Below, piece after piece: positions 50,398-59,743 of a stretch of DNA of 64,000 nucleotides. Position 1 is the stretch's first letter; every line of letters starts with the position of its first letter. Under the pieces are notes generated by a model, which had not been told where the DNA came from, searched no databases, and was given only the letters and a program-made list of their open reading frames with translations. Source of the stretch: Bacteroidales bacterium Phil6 (GTDB lineage: Bacteria > Bacteroidota > Bacteroidia > Bacteroidales > F082); contig NWBN01000031.1 in NCBI GenBank assembly GCA_002633315.1, forward strand, positions 372,001 through 436,000, read 5' to 3'. The position numbers and the translations under genes are program-made.

Positions 50398-51684
50398 ATG
50401 AAAAAGACATCTGTACCATTGGCGGAAAGGTTGCGTCCTACATCGCTCGACGACTATATAGGACAACGTCATCTTGTGGGCGATGGAGCTGTGTTGAGAC
50501 GTGTCATCGAAAGCGGACGAGTACCGTCCATGATATTCTGGGGACCTCCCGGGGTGGGTAAAACTACTTTGGCATATATTATTTCCAAACAGGTGAAACG
50601 TCAGTTTTATGTCTTGAGTGCCGTGACAAGCGGAGTGAAAGATGTTAGAGATGTCTTTGCAAAAGCTCGTATGGCTCCGGATACTCCGGTGCTGTTTATC
50701 GATGAGATACATCGTTTCAGTAAATCACAACAGGACTCACTGCTCGGTGCTGTGGAGAAAGGGCTTGTAATATTAATAGGTGCTACGACAGAGAATCCGA
50801 GTTTTGAGGTCATTTCTCCCCTTCTTTCACGCTGTCAGGTGTTCATTTTGAAGTCTTTGGAGAAAGAAGACCTTGAACAGCTTTTGTCTAAGGCAATAGA
50901 GACTTTGGAACAGGATTATGAAAGAAAGATAATACTCGAAGAAAGTGAGGCTCTGATGCACATTAGCGGAGGCGATGCCCGTAAACTGCTGAATGCCGTC
51001 GAATTGGTGGTTTCCATGATTTACGAGTCAGACCCTGATGTGGAAGCTGTAGTGATAAATAATGAAGTTACAAACCGTTATGTCCAGAACAATCTGCTGA
51101 AATATGACAGGTTGGGGGAGATGCATTATGACATAATATCTGCCTTTATCAAATCCATACGGGGAAGCGACCCTAATGCAGCAGTGTATTATCTCGCCCG
51201 TATGATAGATGCGGGCGAAGATCCTTTGTTTATTGCAAGACGTATGCTTATTCTGTCTTCGGAAGATATCGGCAATGCCAATCCCAATGCTTTGCTGCTT
51301 GCCAACGCCTGCTTCGACGCAGTCAATAAGATAGGCTTCCCGGAAAGCAGGATAATACTCTCACAGACAGCTATTTATCTTGCATCCTCCTTGAAAAGCA
51401 ATGCTTCGTATCTCGCTATTGATAATGCACAGGAGATGGTGCGTAAGACAGGTGATTTGAGCGTGCCTTTACACCTCCGCAATGCTCCAACGAAACTTAT
51501 GAAAGATATCGGCTATAGTGACGGATATAAATATGCTCACGATTATGCCGGCAATTTCGTGGAACAGGAATTCCTGCCCAAGGAAATAGCAGGCACCAAG
51601 TTTTATGAGCCTCAGAATAATCCTAAAGAAAATGAGTTGCGTAATATCCTGAGATACAGATGGAAGTCCAAATATAATTATTGA
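50398..51684 (+). CDS. rarA: replication-associated recombination protein RarA (MgsA)
   Basis: A 428-residue AAA+ ATPase that acts at stalled replication forks. [22 protein letters not shown] at the start, Walker [17 protein letters not shown] (about 42-57), Walker [20 protein letters not shown], sensor 1 [20 protein letters not shown], and sensor 2 [14 protein letters not shown]. The C-terminal tetramer domain has YHYDI-like [43 protein letters not shown]. Complete and typical. Confidence 0.96.
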   Translation: MKKTSVPLAERLRPTSLDDYIGQRHLVGDGAVLRRVIESGRVPSMIFWGPPGVGKTTLAYIISKQVKRQFYVLSAVTSGVKDVRDVFAKARMAPDTPVLFIDEIHRFSKSQQDSLLGAVEKGLVILIGATTENPSFEVISPLLSRCQVFILKSLEKEDLEQLLSKAIETLEQDYERKIILEESEALMHISGGDARKLLNAVELVVSMIYESDPDVEAVVINNEVTNRYVQNNLLKYDRLGEMHYDIISAFIKSIRGSDPNAAVYYLARMIDAGEDPLFIARRMLILSSEDIGNANPNALLLANACFDAVNKIGFPESRIILSQTAIYLASSLKSNASYLAIDNAQEMVRKTGDLSVPLHLRNAPTKLMKDIGYSDGYKYAHDYAGNFVEQEFLPKEIAGTKFYEPQNNPKENELRNILRYRWKSKYNY

Positions 51685-51817
51685 ATGCTGTTCTTGAATC
51701 TTTTACATTGATTCAATTAAGTTCGGGCATAATCCAAAATTGATTCCCTAAAAGATATGTCTGGATTTTAAAATTTTTTGGTAATCGATAAACAGGTGTA
51801 AGACCTTTCTGATGCGT

Positions 51818-52000
51818 TTACGCTCCCTTTTTCATCATATTTGTCATTTCATTGGTACTCTTAAAGGCATAAATTATTTGGTTAATTGCGTTCAGCCACG
51901 CATTATGCCCTTTATACAATATGTTGATAATATGATATTGGTGTCTAAAGTGATTATCTTTTATATATATTCCAAATAATGATTTTTTATCGGACAGCAT
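51818..52000 (-). CDS. doubtful 60-codon frame
   Basis: The frame would encode a 60-residue soluble peptide rich in Asn, Ile and Lys with no recognisable motif. It remains open upstream of its ATG to about 52080 without a start. It could be a fragment of a decayed gene. No promoter box with a full match is seen. Confidence 0.2.
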   Translation of the reverse strand: MLSDKKSLFGIYIKDNHFRHQYHIINILYKGHNAWLNAINQIIYAFKSTNEMTNMMKKGA

Positions 52001-52070
52001 GGTGTTTGTAAAGTTTGTTGTTTTCGACCACGCGAATATACAAGTTTTAAAGCATTGAAAAAATCGTTGA

Positions 52071-52241
52071 TCAGTCTGTAACTATCTTAATAATACAAGC
52101 TAATGTTATAAGAATGATAGCGATAGAGTTGATTGTTATCCCGAGTGTTCTACTGCGAGAATCATTCTCCTTATTGGCACGAATGAGGTTTGTTGTTGCT
52201 ATGCATAATAATAATAAATTGATGATATAAAAACTAATCAT
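52071..52241 (-). CDS. putative 56-residue membrane protein
   Basis: ATG 52239-52241, stop TGA 52071-52073. Two hydrophobic segments (residues about 2-17, YIINLLLLCIATT; about 34-53, INSIAIILITLACIIKIV) flank a short charged loop RANKENDSRSR. A -7 box TATTTTTG lies at 52274-52281 on the same strand, 33 bases ahead, giving a leader of ordinary length. No homologue recognised. The hairpin-like two-helix topology with a charged turn is typical of small membrane proteins. Coding status is inferred from promoter, composition and topology. Confidence 0.5.
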   Translation of the reverse strand: MISFYIINLLLLCIATTNLIRANKENDSRSRTLGITINSIAIILITLACIIKIVTD

Positions 52242-52273
52242 ACTAAAAATGGTTTTTAAGTTGAATTAGATGA

Positions 52274-52281
52274 CAAAAATA
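52274..52281 (-). promoter_or_regulatory. -7 box for the small membrane-protein gene
   Basis: TATTTTTG on the minus strand; no -33 TTTG at normal spacing. Confidence 0.4.
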
Positions 52282-52639
52282 CGGAAAAATGTTATATATG
52301 CTGAAAGTTTTAACCGTTGAAACAAAAACTAATCACAATGTTCGATAAAAACAGTTTCAAGAGATTCGAAATGAGTTGTCGTCTGTTTTCGACAATTATT
52401 TGTCATTGAACTTCATATTTTTATTATCGACATTTTGAGGATAGTCATATTTGATGTTTTTGATACGTGTATTATGTTTTTGTTTTTAATGTATGTCGTT
52501 TGACATTGATTTATATAAAATACGGTGAGAATTTTAATAATTCAATACTTTGATTTTGATAAAAATATCTTTAAAAATGTTTTAGAAATTAAGAAAAATC
52601 TTCATAATTTTGTGGCGCGGTGTTAAAAATCATTAGTGT

Positions 52640-54832
52640 ATGGAACTCCCTGATACGTATTCTTTGGAAGAGAAAACAGAATTGAAAAAAAGGTTTGATG
52701 AAATTATAAACCTTTGGCATACAAGGAAAAATCCTCAGGATGTGGAGATGGTTACAAAGGCATTTTATCTTGCAGCAGATGCTCATAAAGACGCCCGTCG
52801 CAGGTCCGGAGAACCTTATATGTATCATCCTCTCGCTGTCGCCAAAATTATAGCAGGCGACATGAGTATGGGACGTACATCGATAATTTGTGCATTGTTG
52901 CATGATGTTGTGGAAGATACAAGTTATACACTCGATGATATTAGAGAACTTTTTGGCGATAAAGTGGCAGAGATTATTGACGGTGTCACCAAGTTGGAGA
53001 TGAAAGACTTTAACAGTGATGTGGAAAGTATTCAGGCTGAGAACTTTAGAAAGATCGTCATTTCCATGTCGGATGAGATACGTGTCATACTGGTGAAAAT
53101 AGCCGACCGTCTGCACAATATGAGAACTCTTGATTCCATGCCTCATTATAAACAGTTGAAAATAGCATCGGAAACTATAAGTATTTATGCCCCTTTGGCA
53201 TACAGATTAGGTCTTTATGCCATAAAGTCTGAACTTGAAGACCTTTCACTTAAATATATCAATCCTCAGGTTTTCGAATCGGTGAGTAAACAGATGAGTG
53301 CAAGAAGAGAGGATAAGATTAAGGAGTTGCAAGAGTTTGTAGAACCTGTGGAAAAAGACCTCCGTGATATGGGTATTAGTTTGAGAGTCAAGATTCTGGA
53401 ACGACCTGTCAGTGCAGTTTGGGAACGTATGCAGAAATACGGACAGTCACTCGACGATGTATATGATGTTTTTGTTGTCCGTCTGATATTAGATTGTCCC
53501 AAGGAGTTGGAGAAGATAAAATGTTGGGAGGCTTATGCTGTGTTTACCATGCATTATAGACCTAATAGTTCCAAACTTCGAGACTGGGTTTCATTTCCTA
53601 AAACTAATGGCTATGAATCTATTCACGGTGTGTTTATGAGTCATCAAGGTAACTGGGTCGAGGTGCAATTGCGTACGGAAAGAATGGAAGACATTGCGGA
53701 ACACGGTTTTTCGGCGTATTGGAAATATAACAATACCGGCAATTTCAACGACGAGAGTGGTTTTGAACTCTGGCTCGGAAAAGTGCGCGAAATGGTGGCT
53801 TCAGGTTCCGACTCGGCAATAGAGTTCTTTAACAATTTTAAATTAGACCTCTTTAAAGATGAAATATCGGTATTTACTCCGCAAGGTGACATCATTACCA
53901 TGCCAAAGGACTCTACTGTCCTCGATTTTGCCTATACCATTCACAGCGAACTCGGTAACCATTGTATCGGTGCCAATGTCAACAAAAATCTTGTCTCGTT
54001 GGAATATGTCCTTAAAATGGGCGACCAGGTGGAGGTTATCACTTCCGCATACCAGTATCCAAGAGAAGAATGGTTCGGATTTCTCGTTACTTCAGTCGCA
54101 AAATCACGTCTGAAAGCCGGTATCAAAGATTACAGGAAAAGTTTTAAAGAGACAGGTAAAAAAATAATGTCCGATATCTTTGCCAAACTGAAAATAGAGT
54201 TTAGCAAACACAACAGAAACCTGATGGTGGAAAGAAAACATCTTTCGGGTAGAATAGACTTGTATTATTATTTTGCAATAAAGAAGTTTACACAACGTGA
54301 TGTTGAGGATGTCTTCTGTGTGAAAGACGGTATTTTTACAGGTATTACAAAATATTTTACATTTAAATGGAGTCCCAAAAATCAAGAACAGTTGCCTAAG
54401 GAAATATTGGAAAATAATGTTGACTATATTATCTCAACATGTTGCAACCCTATACCCGGCGACGATGTGGTGGCTTTCAGATTTCCTAATGAACCTTTAA
54501 GAGTGCATCGTTCGGATTGCCCTGTAGCCATAGAACTTATGGCAAAACACGGCAAGAATATCTTGAAAGCGAAGATGAAATTGGAAGAGAACTATAGATT
54601 TATTGCTACTCTGCGAATTATAGGAGTGGATAAGATGGGCTTGTGCACCAAGATATTGCAGATTATCACAGATAAGAAAAAACTCAATATGCACAGTTTC
54701 GAAATGCATTCCGAAGTGGGTTTTGCCAAAGCTACAGTAAGTCTTTTCGTGGATAATGTGAAAAGTCTTGACGACCTTGTTAAAGATCTGAAGTCTATAG
54801 AACTCGTAAAGAAAGTCGAAAGAGTAAAATAG
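52640..54832 (+). CDS. Rel/SpoT family (p)ppGpp hydrolase with degenerate synthetase
   Basis: A 730-residue long RSH protein. The HD hydrolase domain is intact: YMYHPLAVAKI (His63), LLHDVVED (His88, Asp89, Glu92, Asp93) and ADRLHNMRTL (Asn160). The synthetase domain (about 235-370) keeps Asp276 (DDVYDVFVVRLI), NGYESIH and Glu341 (VEVQLRT). However, the ATP-binding segment, normally G-R-x-K-S-x-x-S-I-W, reads ILERPVSAVWERM (252-264): the Gly and Lys are gone and two residues are deleted. TGS domain about 410-475 (ISVFTPQGDIITMPKDSTVLDFAYTIHSELG), zinc/helical region with STCCNPIPGDDVVAF, and C-terminal ACT (about 650-730). It should break down ppGpp but probably cannot make it. ATG 52640 is short and in family register. 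Confidence 0.9.
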   Translation: MELPDTYSLEEKTELKKRFDEIINLWHTRKNPQDVEMVTKAFYLAADAHKDARRRSGEPYMYHPLAVAKIIAGDMSMGRTSIICALLHDVVEDTSYTLDDIRELFGDKVAEIIDGVTKLEMKDFNSDVESIQAENFRKIVISMSDEIRVILVKIADRLHNMRTLDSMPHYKQLKIASETISIYAPLAYRLGLYAIKSELEDLSLKYINPQVFESVSKQMSARREDKIKELQEFVEPVEKDLRDMGISLRVKILERPVSAVWERMQKYGQSLDDVYDVFVVRLILDCPKELEKIKCWEAYAVFTMHYRPNSSKLRDWVSFPKTNGYESIHGVFMSHQGNWVEVQLRTERMEDIAEHGFSAYWKYNNTGNFNDESGFELWLGKVREMVASGSDSAIEFFNNFKLDLFKDEISVFTPQGDIITMPKDSTVLDFAYTIHSELGNHCIGANVNKNLVSLEYVLKMGDQVEVITSAYQYPREEWFGFLVTSVAKSRLKAGIKDYRKSFKETGKKIMSDIFAKLKIEFSKHNRNLMVERKHLSGRIDLYYYFAIKKFTQRDVEDVFCVKDGIFTGITKYFTFKWSPKNQEQLPKEILENNVDYIISTCCNPIPGDDVVAFRFPNEPLRVHRSDCPVAIELMAKHGKNILKAKMKLEENYRFIATLRIIGVDKMGLCTKILQIITDKKKLNMHSFEMHSEVGFAKATVSLFVDNVKSLDDLVKDLKSIELVKKVERVK

Positions 54833-54860
54833 ACTTTTTCTTGAAAAATGTGATGCGTTT

Positions 54861-54891
54861 TTGATTTGTTATGAAAAATTTTGTAACTTTG
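54861..54891 (+). promoter_or_regulatory. promoter for fur-purA
   Basis: TTG (54861-54863, within a T run), 20 bases, TAACTTTG (54884-54891). The leader is about 35 bases. Confidence 0.7.
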
Positions 54892-54931
54892 ACAAGTTAA
54901 AAATTATGTTTGCCAAGAAAGCAAAGTGGCT

Positions 54932-55387
54932 ATGAATGAGTTGAATGATGATGATATTCCTGCTAAAGTGAAGGCTATATTTACAGAATATCTCAAGAAG
55001 CATAACCTTAGAAAGACTCCGGAACGCTATGTGATTCTGGATACTGTTTATTCCATAGACGGACATTTTGATGTTGAAACACTGTACAACAAGGTCAACG
55101 GCTCTAAGTATAGGATATGTCGTGCCACATTGTATAATACTATAGAGTTGCTTTTAGACTGCAACTTGATAATAGAACATGCATTCGGCAAACGTAAGTC
55201 TCAATATGAACATTCTTACAAATGTAAACAACATGGTCATTTTGTGGATTTGGGTTCCGGTGAGGTGACAGAGTATTCCGACTCGCGTATCCAACAGATA
55301 CAAAAGTCGGTAGAAGAGGCACTCGGTGTGGAAATCTCTTATCATTCATTGACATTTTACGGTTATAAAAAAAGAAATAATATTTAA
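54932..55387 (+). CDS. Fur family transcriptional regulator
   Basis: A 151-residue Fur-type repressor. The winged helix covers about 12-85 (HNLRKTPERYVILDTVYSIDGHFDVETLYNKV, RICRATLYNTIELLLDCNLI), the dimer domain 90-150 with QYEHSYKCKQHGHFVDLGSGEVTEYSD. The usual paired C-x2-C zinc ligands near the C-terminus are absent and the first half-site is C-x2-H, so the structural zinc site is missing. ATG 54932 is used; GTG 54926 is possible. purA follows by 15 bases, a pairing I know from other Bacteroidales. Whether it senses iron, zinc or peroxide is unknown. Confidence 0.88.
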   Translation: MNELNDDDIPAKVKAIFTEYLKKHNLRKTPERYVILDTVYSIDGHFDVETLYNKVNGSKYRICRATLYNTIELLLDCNLIIEHAFGKRKSQYEHSYKCKQHGHFVDLGSGEVTEYSDSRIQQIQKSVEEALGVEISYHSLTFYGYKKRNNI

Positions 55388-56698
<1,311 letters not shown>

Positions 56699-56740
56699 TG
56701 AGTTTTTGTTCATGATATGACTGACTTGCTCAGCCTTTCG

Positions 56741-56823
56741 AAAGTTGACTGTAATTTGTTACGGCTTGATATGATGCTGATTCTGAGACTTTATAACAGG
56801 CAAAACTTATAGTCAACTTTTTT
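56741..56823 (+). ncRNA. long hairpin (terminator or leader element) before transglutaminase gene
   Basis: A 14-bp stem with one G-T pair (56741-56754 with 56807-56820) is followed by six T. The 52-base loop can form an inner stem (TGTTA/TAACA). It lies 42 bases after purA and ends 30 bases before the next ATG. Either a large terminator of purA or a structured leader controlling the next gene. Confidence 0.45.
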
Positions 56824-56853
56824 ATGTTAATGATAATCAATATTATATACGTT

Positions 56854-59502
56854 ATGAGAAAATTGTCAATTCTGCTTTTCAGCTTGTTGTTTGTGATGTC
56901 TTGCAACACTGAAGAACATTTTATCTCTGATGAGAAACAACGTGCCGATGTCCATGATGATTTTATTAAAAAAATGAATGATTTGCCTGAAGGTGACTTG
57001 TTCTCTGTTTTCTCGCAAGACCTCAGTACTAAACAGCGTGAAGCATTGGAATTTTTGTATGCCTATATGCCTATAGGTGACATTACTGATTATTCAGGTG
57101 ATTATTACAAGAGAAATGTCGATGCTGCTTTCATGGCGCGAGAGACAATGCCATGGGGTAAAAATGTGCCTGAACGTGAGTTTAATCATTTTGTGCTTCC
57201 TGTGCGTGTAAATAATGAAAACCTTGATGATGCCCGGTTTGTATTTTATGAGGAACTGAAAGACAGGGTAAAGGATATGTCTATGTACGATGCTGTTCTC
57301 GAAGTCAACCACTGGTGTCATGAAAAAGCTAACTACAAAGGGTCTGATATAAGGACAAGTTCGCCTTTGGCGACGGTGAAGACCTCATGGGGACGTTGCG
57401 GTGAAGAGTCAACTTTTCTCGTCGCTGCCTTACGTTCCGTTTGTATTCCGGCACGTCAGGTCTATACCCCGCGTTGGGCTCATTGTGACGACAATCATGC
57501 CTGGGTGGAGGCTTATGTCGATGGTACTTGGTATTTCCTTGGAGCCTGCGAACCGGAACCGGTACTCAACCTCGGCTGGTTCAACGCTCCTTCTTCCCGC
57601 TGTCTGTTGCTTCATACTCGCGTATTCGGACGTTACTTCGGGCCGGAAGAGGTGATAGAACATACTGCTAATCATACTGAGATAAATGTGGTGGACAATT
57701 ATGCGGATACCGGCAAACTGACGGTAAAAGTATTGTCTCATGATGGCAAGCCTTTGCAAAATGTACCTGTCAATTTTAAGATTTATAACTATGCCGAGTT
57801 TAATACTGTGGCAACTAAACTTACTGACAATAACGGATTGTCATGGCTGACTGCCGGTAAAGGCGACATGATGGTTTATGCCGCTTCTGACGGAAAATTC
57901 GATTTCGAAGTCGTCTCTATAGGTGATGCAGATACCGTTACTCTTGTACTCGATAAACAGGAAGGTGCAGAGTTTTTATGTGAATTTGATATTGTACCTC
58001 CTGTGGAGAAGGCTCGTATTCCGGAGGTGTCGCAGGCTATGCGCGAGGAGAATGACAGACGCTTTAGATATGAGGACTCCATACGTAATGCCTATATTGC
58101 TACTTTCGAAGAGGGTCGTAAAAATGTTTATGCTCCTGACCTCGACGATGACGAGTCGCTTATTAATGGCATAATGGAGAAATCATGGGGTAACTATCAG
58201 ACTATTAAGGATTTTCTTGACTATGCTACGAAGAAGGACATGCGCGGCAAAGCTGTCTCTATTTTATCTAATATTTCTGATAAGGATTTGAGAGATGTGA
58301 CAATGGACGTGTTGGTGGATAATCTTGACAATACTGTCGTTGTGGATACACCTTTGTATGAGGCTTATATCCTGAATCCTCGCGTGTCTGACGAAATGAT
58401 ACGTCCTTATAAGAAAATTCTTGCCGATGAGTTTGCCTCTGTGGCTGTGTCGTTCAAAGACAATCCACAGAACCTCGTGGCTTGGGTGAGAGATAATATT
58501 GAGATACGTAATGACTTGAATGTTAGAAATATACCTATGTATCCTACCGGTGTGATGAGAGCTTTGACAGCTGATTCACATTCCCGTGACATCTTTTTCG
58601 TCGCTGTGGCTCGCTCGCTTGGAATACCTGCCCGCATTGACAAGGTTACTGGTAAGGTCCAATATTATGACAATGATAATTGGATCGATGTGGATTTTGA
58701 TAATGTGGCTACCGTGACTAATACTGAGAAAGGTACTTTGGTGGCTTCCTATATTACTAATGGTCTTGTCGATGACCCTCGTTATTACACACATTTCACC
58801 ATAAAGAAATTTAATGGCAATACATTTGATCTTTTGTCTTATGATGCCAAAGACCCGGGTATGGATGTCGGTGCCTTATATTCCGATATCTTGAAAAATG
58901 GTCTTGTCCTCGACCCCGGCTATTATGTCCTGACAACAGGCACTCGTCTTTTCGATGGCTCGGTACTTTGTAAAATGTCTTCTTTTACAATTACTTCAGG
59001 AAAAAAGACTTTGATAGACTTGGAAATGCGTAAACCTTCCGAGAATTTAAAAGTATTGGGAAAGTTTGATGCTGACAGTAAGGTGAAACTTCTTGATAAA
59101 GAAAGTATTGTTACGCTTGCTGACTTGTGTGGCAAGGGATATTATGTGATTGGTTTGCTCGATGGAGGCAGCGAGCCTACCACTCATGCCATGCAGGATA
59201 TCGGAGTCTTGAAAGAAGATTTTGAAGAATGGGGAGGCATAATGGTGTTTGTCTTTTCCGATAAAAAATATTATGACAGTTTTATATTGAAAGACTTCAA
59301 AGACCTTCCTGTAAATGTGGTTTATGCTTTTGACGAAAATAATCTGTTTGAAAAAGCAGTATCCAATATGAAATTGAATGACAAGGATTTACCTGTGTTC
59401 ATGATAGCTAATGCCGATGATGAGGTGATATTTGTATCTCAAGGTTATACTATTGGTCTCGGTGAACAGCTTGTGAAGACTATTGGAATGACTGGAAAAT
59501 AA
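56854..59502 (+). CDS. transglutaminase-like lipoprotein with thioredoxin-like end
   Basis: An 882-residue exported lipoprotein (lipobox VMSC, Cys17). The first transglutaminase-like domain (about 135-265) has the Cys-His-Asp signature: SWGRCGEESTFLVAALRSVCIPARQVYTPRWAHCDDNHAWVEAYVDGTWYFLGACE. A beta-sandwich follows (about 290-370, GKPLQNVPVNFKIYNYAEF). A second region (about 560-660, SHSRDIFFVAVARSLGIPARIDKVTG) resembles the same fold but has no Cys. The last about 150 residues resemble a thioredoxin/AhpC fold without its cysteines. Transglutaminase-like proteins of this sort often are peptidases. Follows purA, as in other Bacteroidales. An earlier ATG (56824) lies within the T run of the hairpin. 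Confidence 0.87.
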   Translation: MRKLSILLFSLLFVMSCNTEEHFISDEKQRADVHDDFIKKMNDLPEGDLFSVFSQDLSTKQREALEFLYAYMPIGDITDYSGDYYKRNVDAAFMARETMPWGKNVPEREFNHFVLPVRVNNENLDDARFVFYEELKDRVKDMSMYDAVLEVNHWCHEKANYKGSDIRTSSPLATVKTSWGRCGEESTFLVAALRSVCIPARQVYTPRWAHCDDNHAWVEAYVDGTWYFLGACEPEPVLNLGWFNAPSSRCLLLHTRVFGRYFGPEEVIEHTANHTEINVVDNYADTGKLTVKVLSHDGKPLQNVPVNFKIYNYAEFNTVATKLTDNNGLSWLTAGKGDMMVYAASDGKFDFEVVSIGDADTVTLVLDKQEGAEFLCEFDIVPPVEKARIPEVSQAMREENDRRFRYEDSIRNAYIATFEEGRKNVYAPDLDDDESLINGIMEKSWGNYQTIKDFLDYATKKDMRGKAVSILSNISDKDLRDVTMDVLVDNLDNTVVVDTPLYEAYILNPRVSDEMIRPYKKILADEFASVAVSFKDNPQNLVAWVRDNIEIRNDLNVRNIPMYPTGVMRALTADSHSRDIFFVAVARSLGIPARIDKVTGKVQYYDNDNWIDVDFDNVATVTNTEKGTLVASYITNGLVDDPRYYTHFTIKKFNGNTFDLLSYDAKDPGMDVGALYSDILKNGLVLDPGYYVLTTGTRLFDGSVLCKMSSFTITSGKKTLIDLEMRKPSENLKVLGKFDADSKVKLLDKESIVTLADLCGKGYYVIGLLDGGSEPTTHAMQDIGVLKEDFEEWGGIMVFVFSDKKYYDSFILKDFKDLPVNVVYAFDENNLFEKAVSNMKLNDKDLPVFMIANADDEVIFVSQGYTIGLGEQLVKTIGMTGK

Positions 59503-59510
59503 TTGTATGT

Positions 59511-59599
59511 CACAAATGTTGTTGTATTGATATCATTTTCTTAAAAACTGCCTAAACTTGTTAGATGGCATCTAATATGTTGATGGAATGACATTTGTG
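59511..59599 (+). repeat. nested inverted repeats after transglutaminase gene
   Basis: Outer arms CACAAATGT (59511-59519) and ACATTTGTG (59591-59599) enclose a small palindrome TTAGATGGCATCTAA (59561-59575). No T run. May shape the 3' end of the mRNA. Confidence 0.4.
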
Positions 59600-59688
59600 T
59601 CTTCAGTAATTATCTCATATTCGGATATGTTATTAATGATTTTTATTGGACAAATAAAAATGTATATATTTGCCCGGCAAAATTAAAC

Positions 59689-59721
59689 AGCAGTATATGA
59701 AATGGCAATACATATACTGCT
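59689..59721. terminator. inverted repeat between convergent genes
   Basis: Perfect 11-bp arms (59689-59699 with 59711-59721), 11-base loop, at the end of the acrB gene. A plus-strand -7-like box TATATTTG lies just before it (59665-59672). No long T run. Confidence 0.4.
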
Positions 59722-59743
59722 TAATAGTCTTATTGTCAAGATG

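Larger units (their letters stand above)
51685..52639. other. 955-base gap between rarA and the Rel/SpoT gene
   Basis: AT-rich. It holds the small membrane-protein gene 52071-52241, a doubtful frame at 51818-52000, a small hairpin TTGTCG/CGACAA (52376-52395) and a -7-like box TAATTTTG (52605-52612) just before the Rel/SpoT start. No RNA gene recognised. Confidence 0.6.

Noticed and set aside
51818..52000. Transposase remnant in the rarA-Rel gap
   Set aside because: I saw no terminal inverted repeats, target duplications or catalytic motif; kept only as a doubtful frame.
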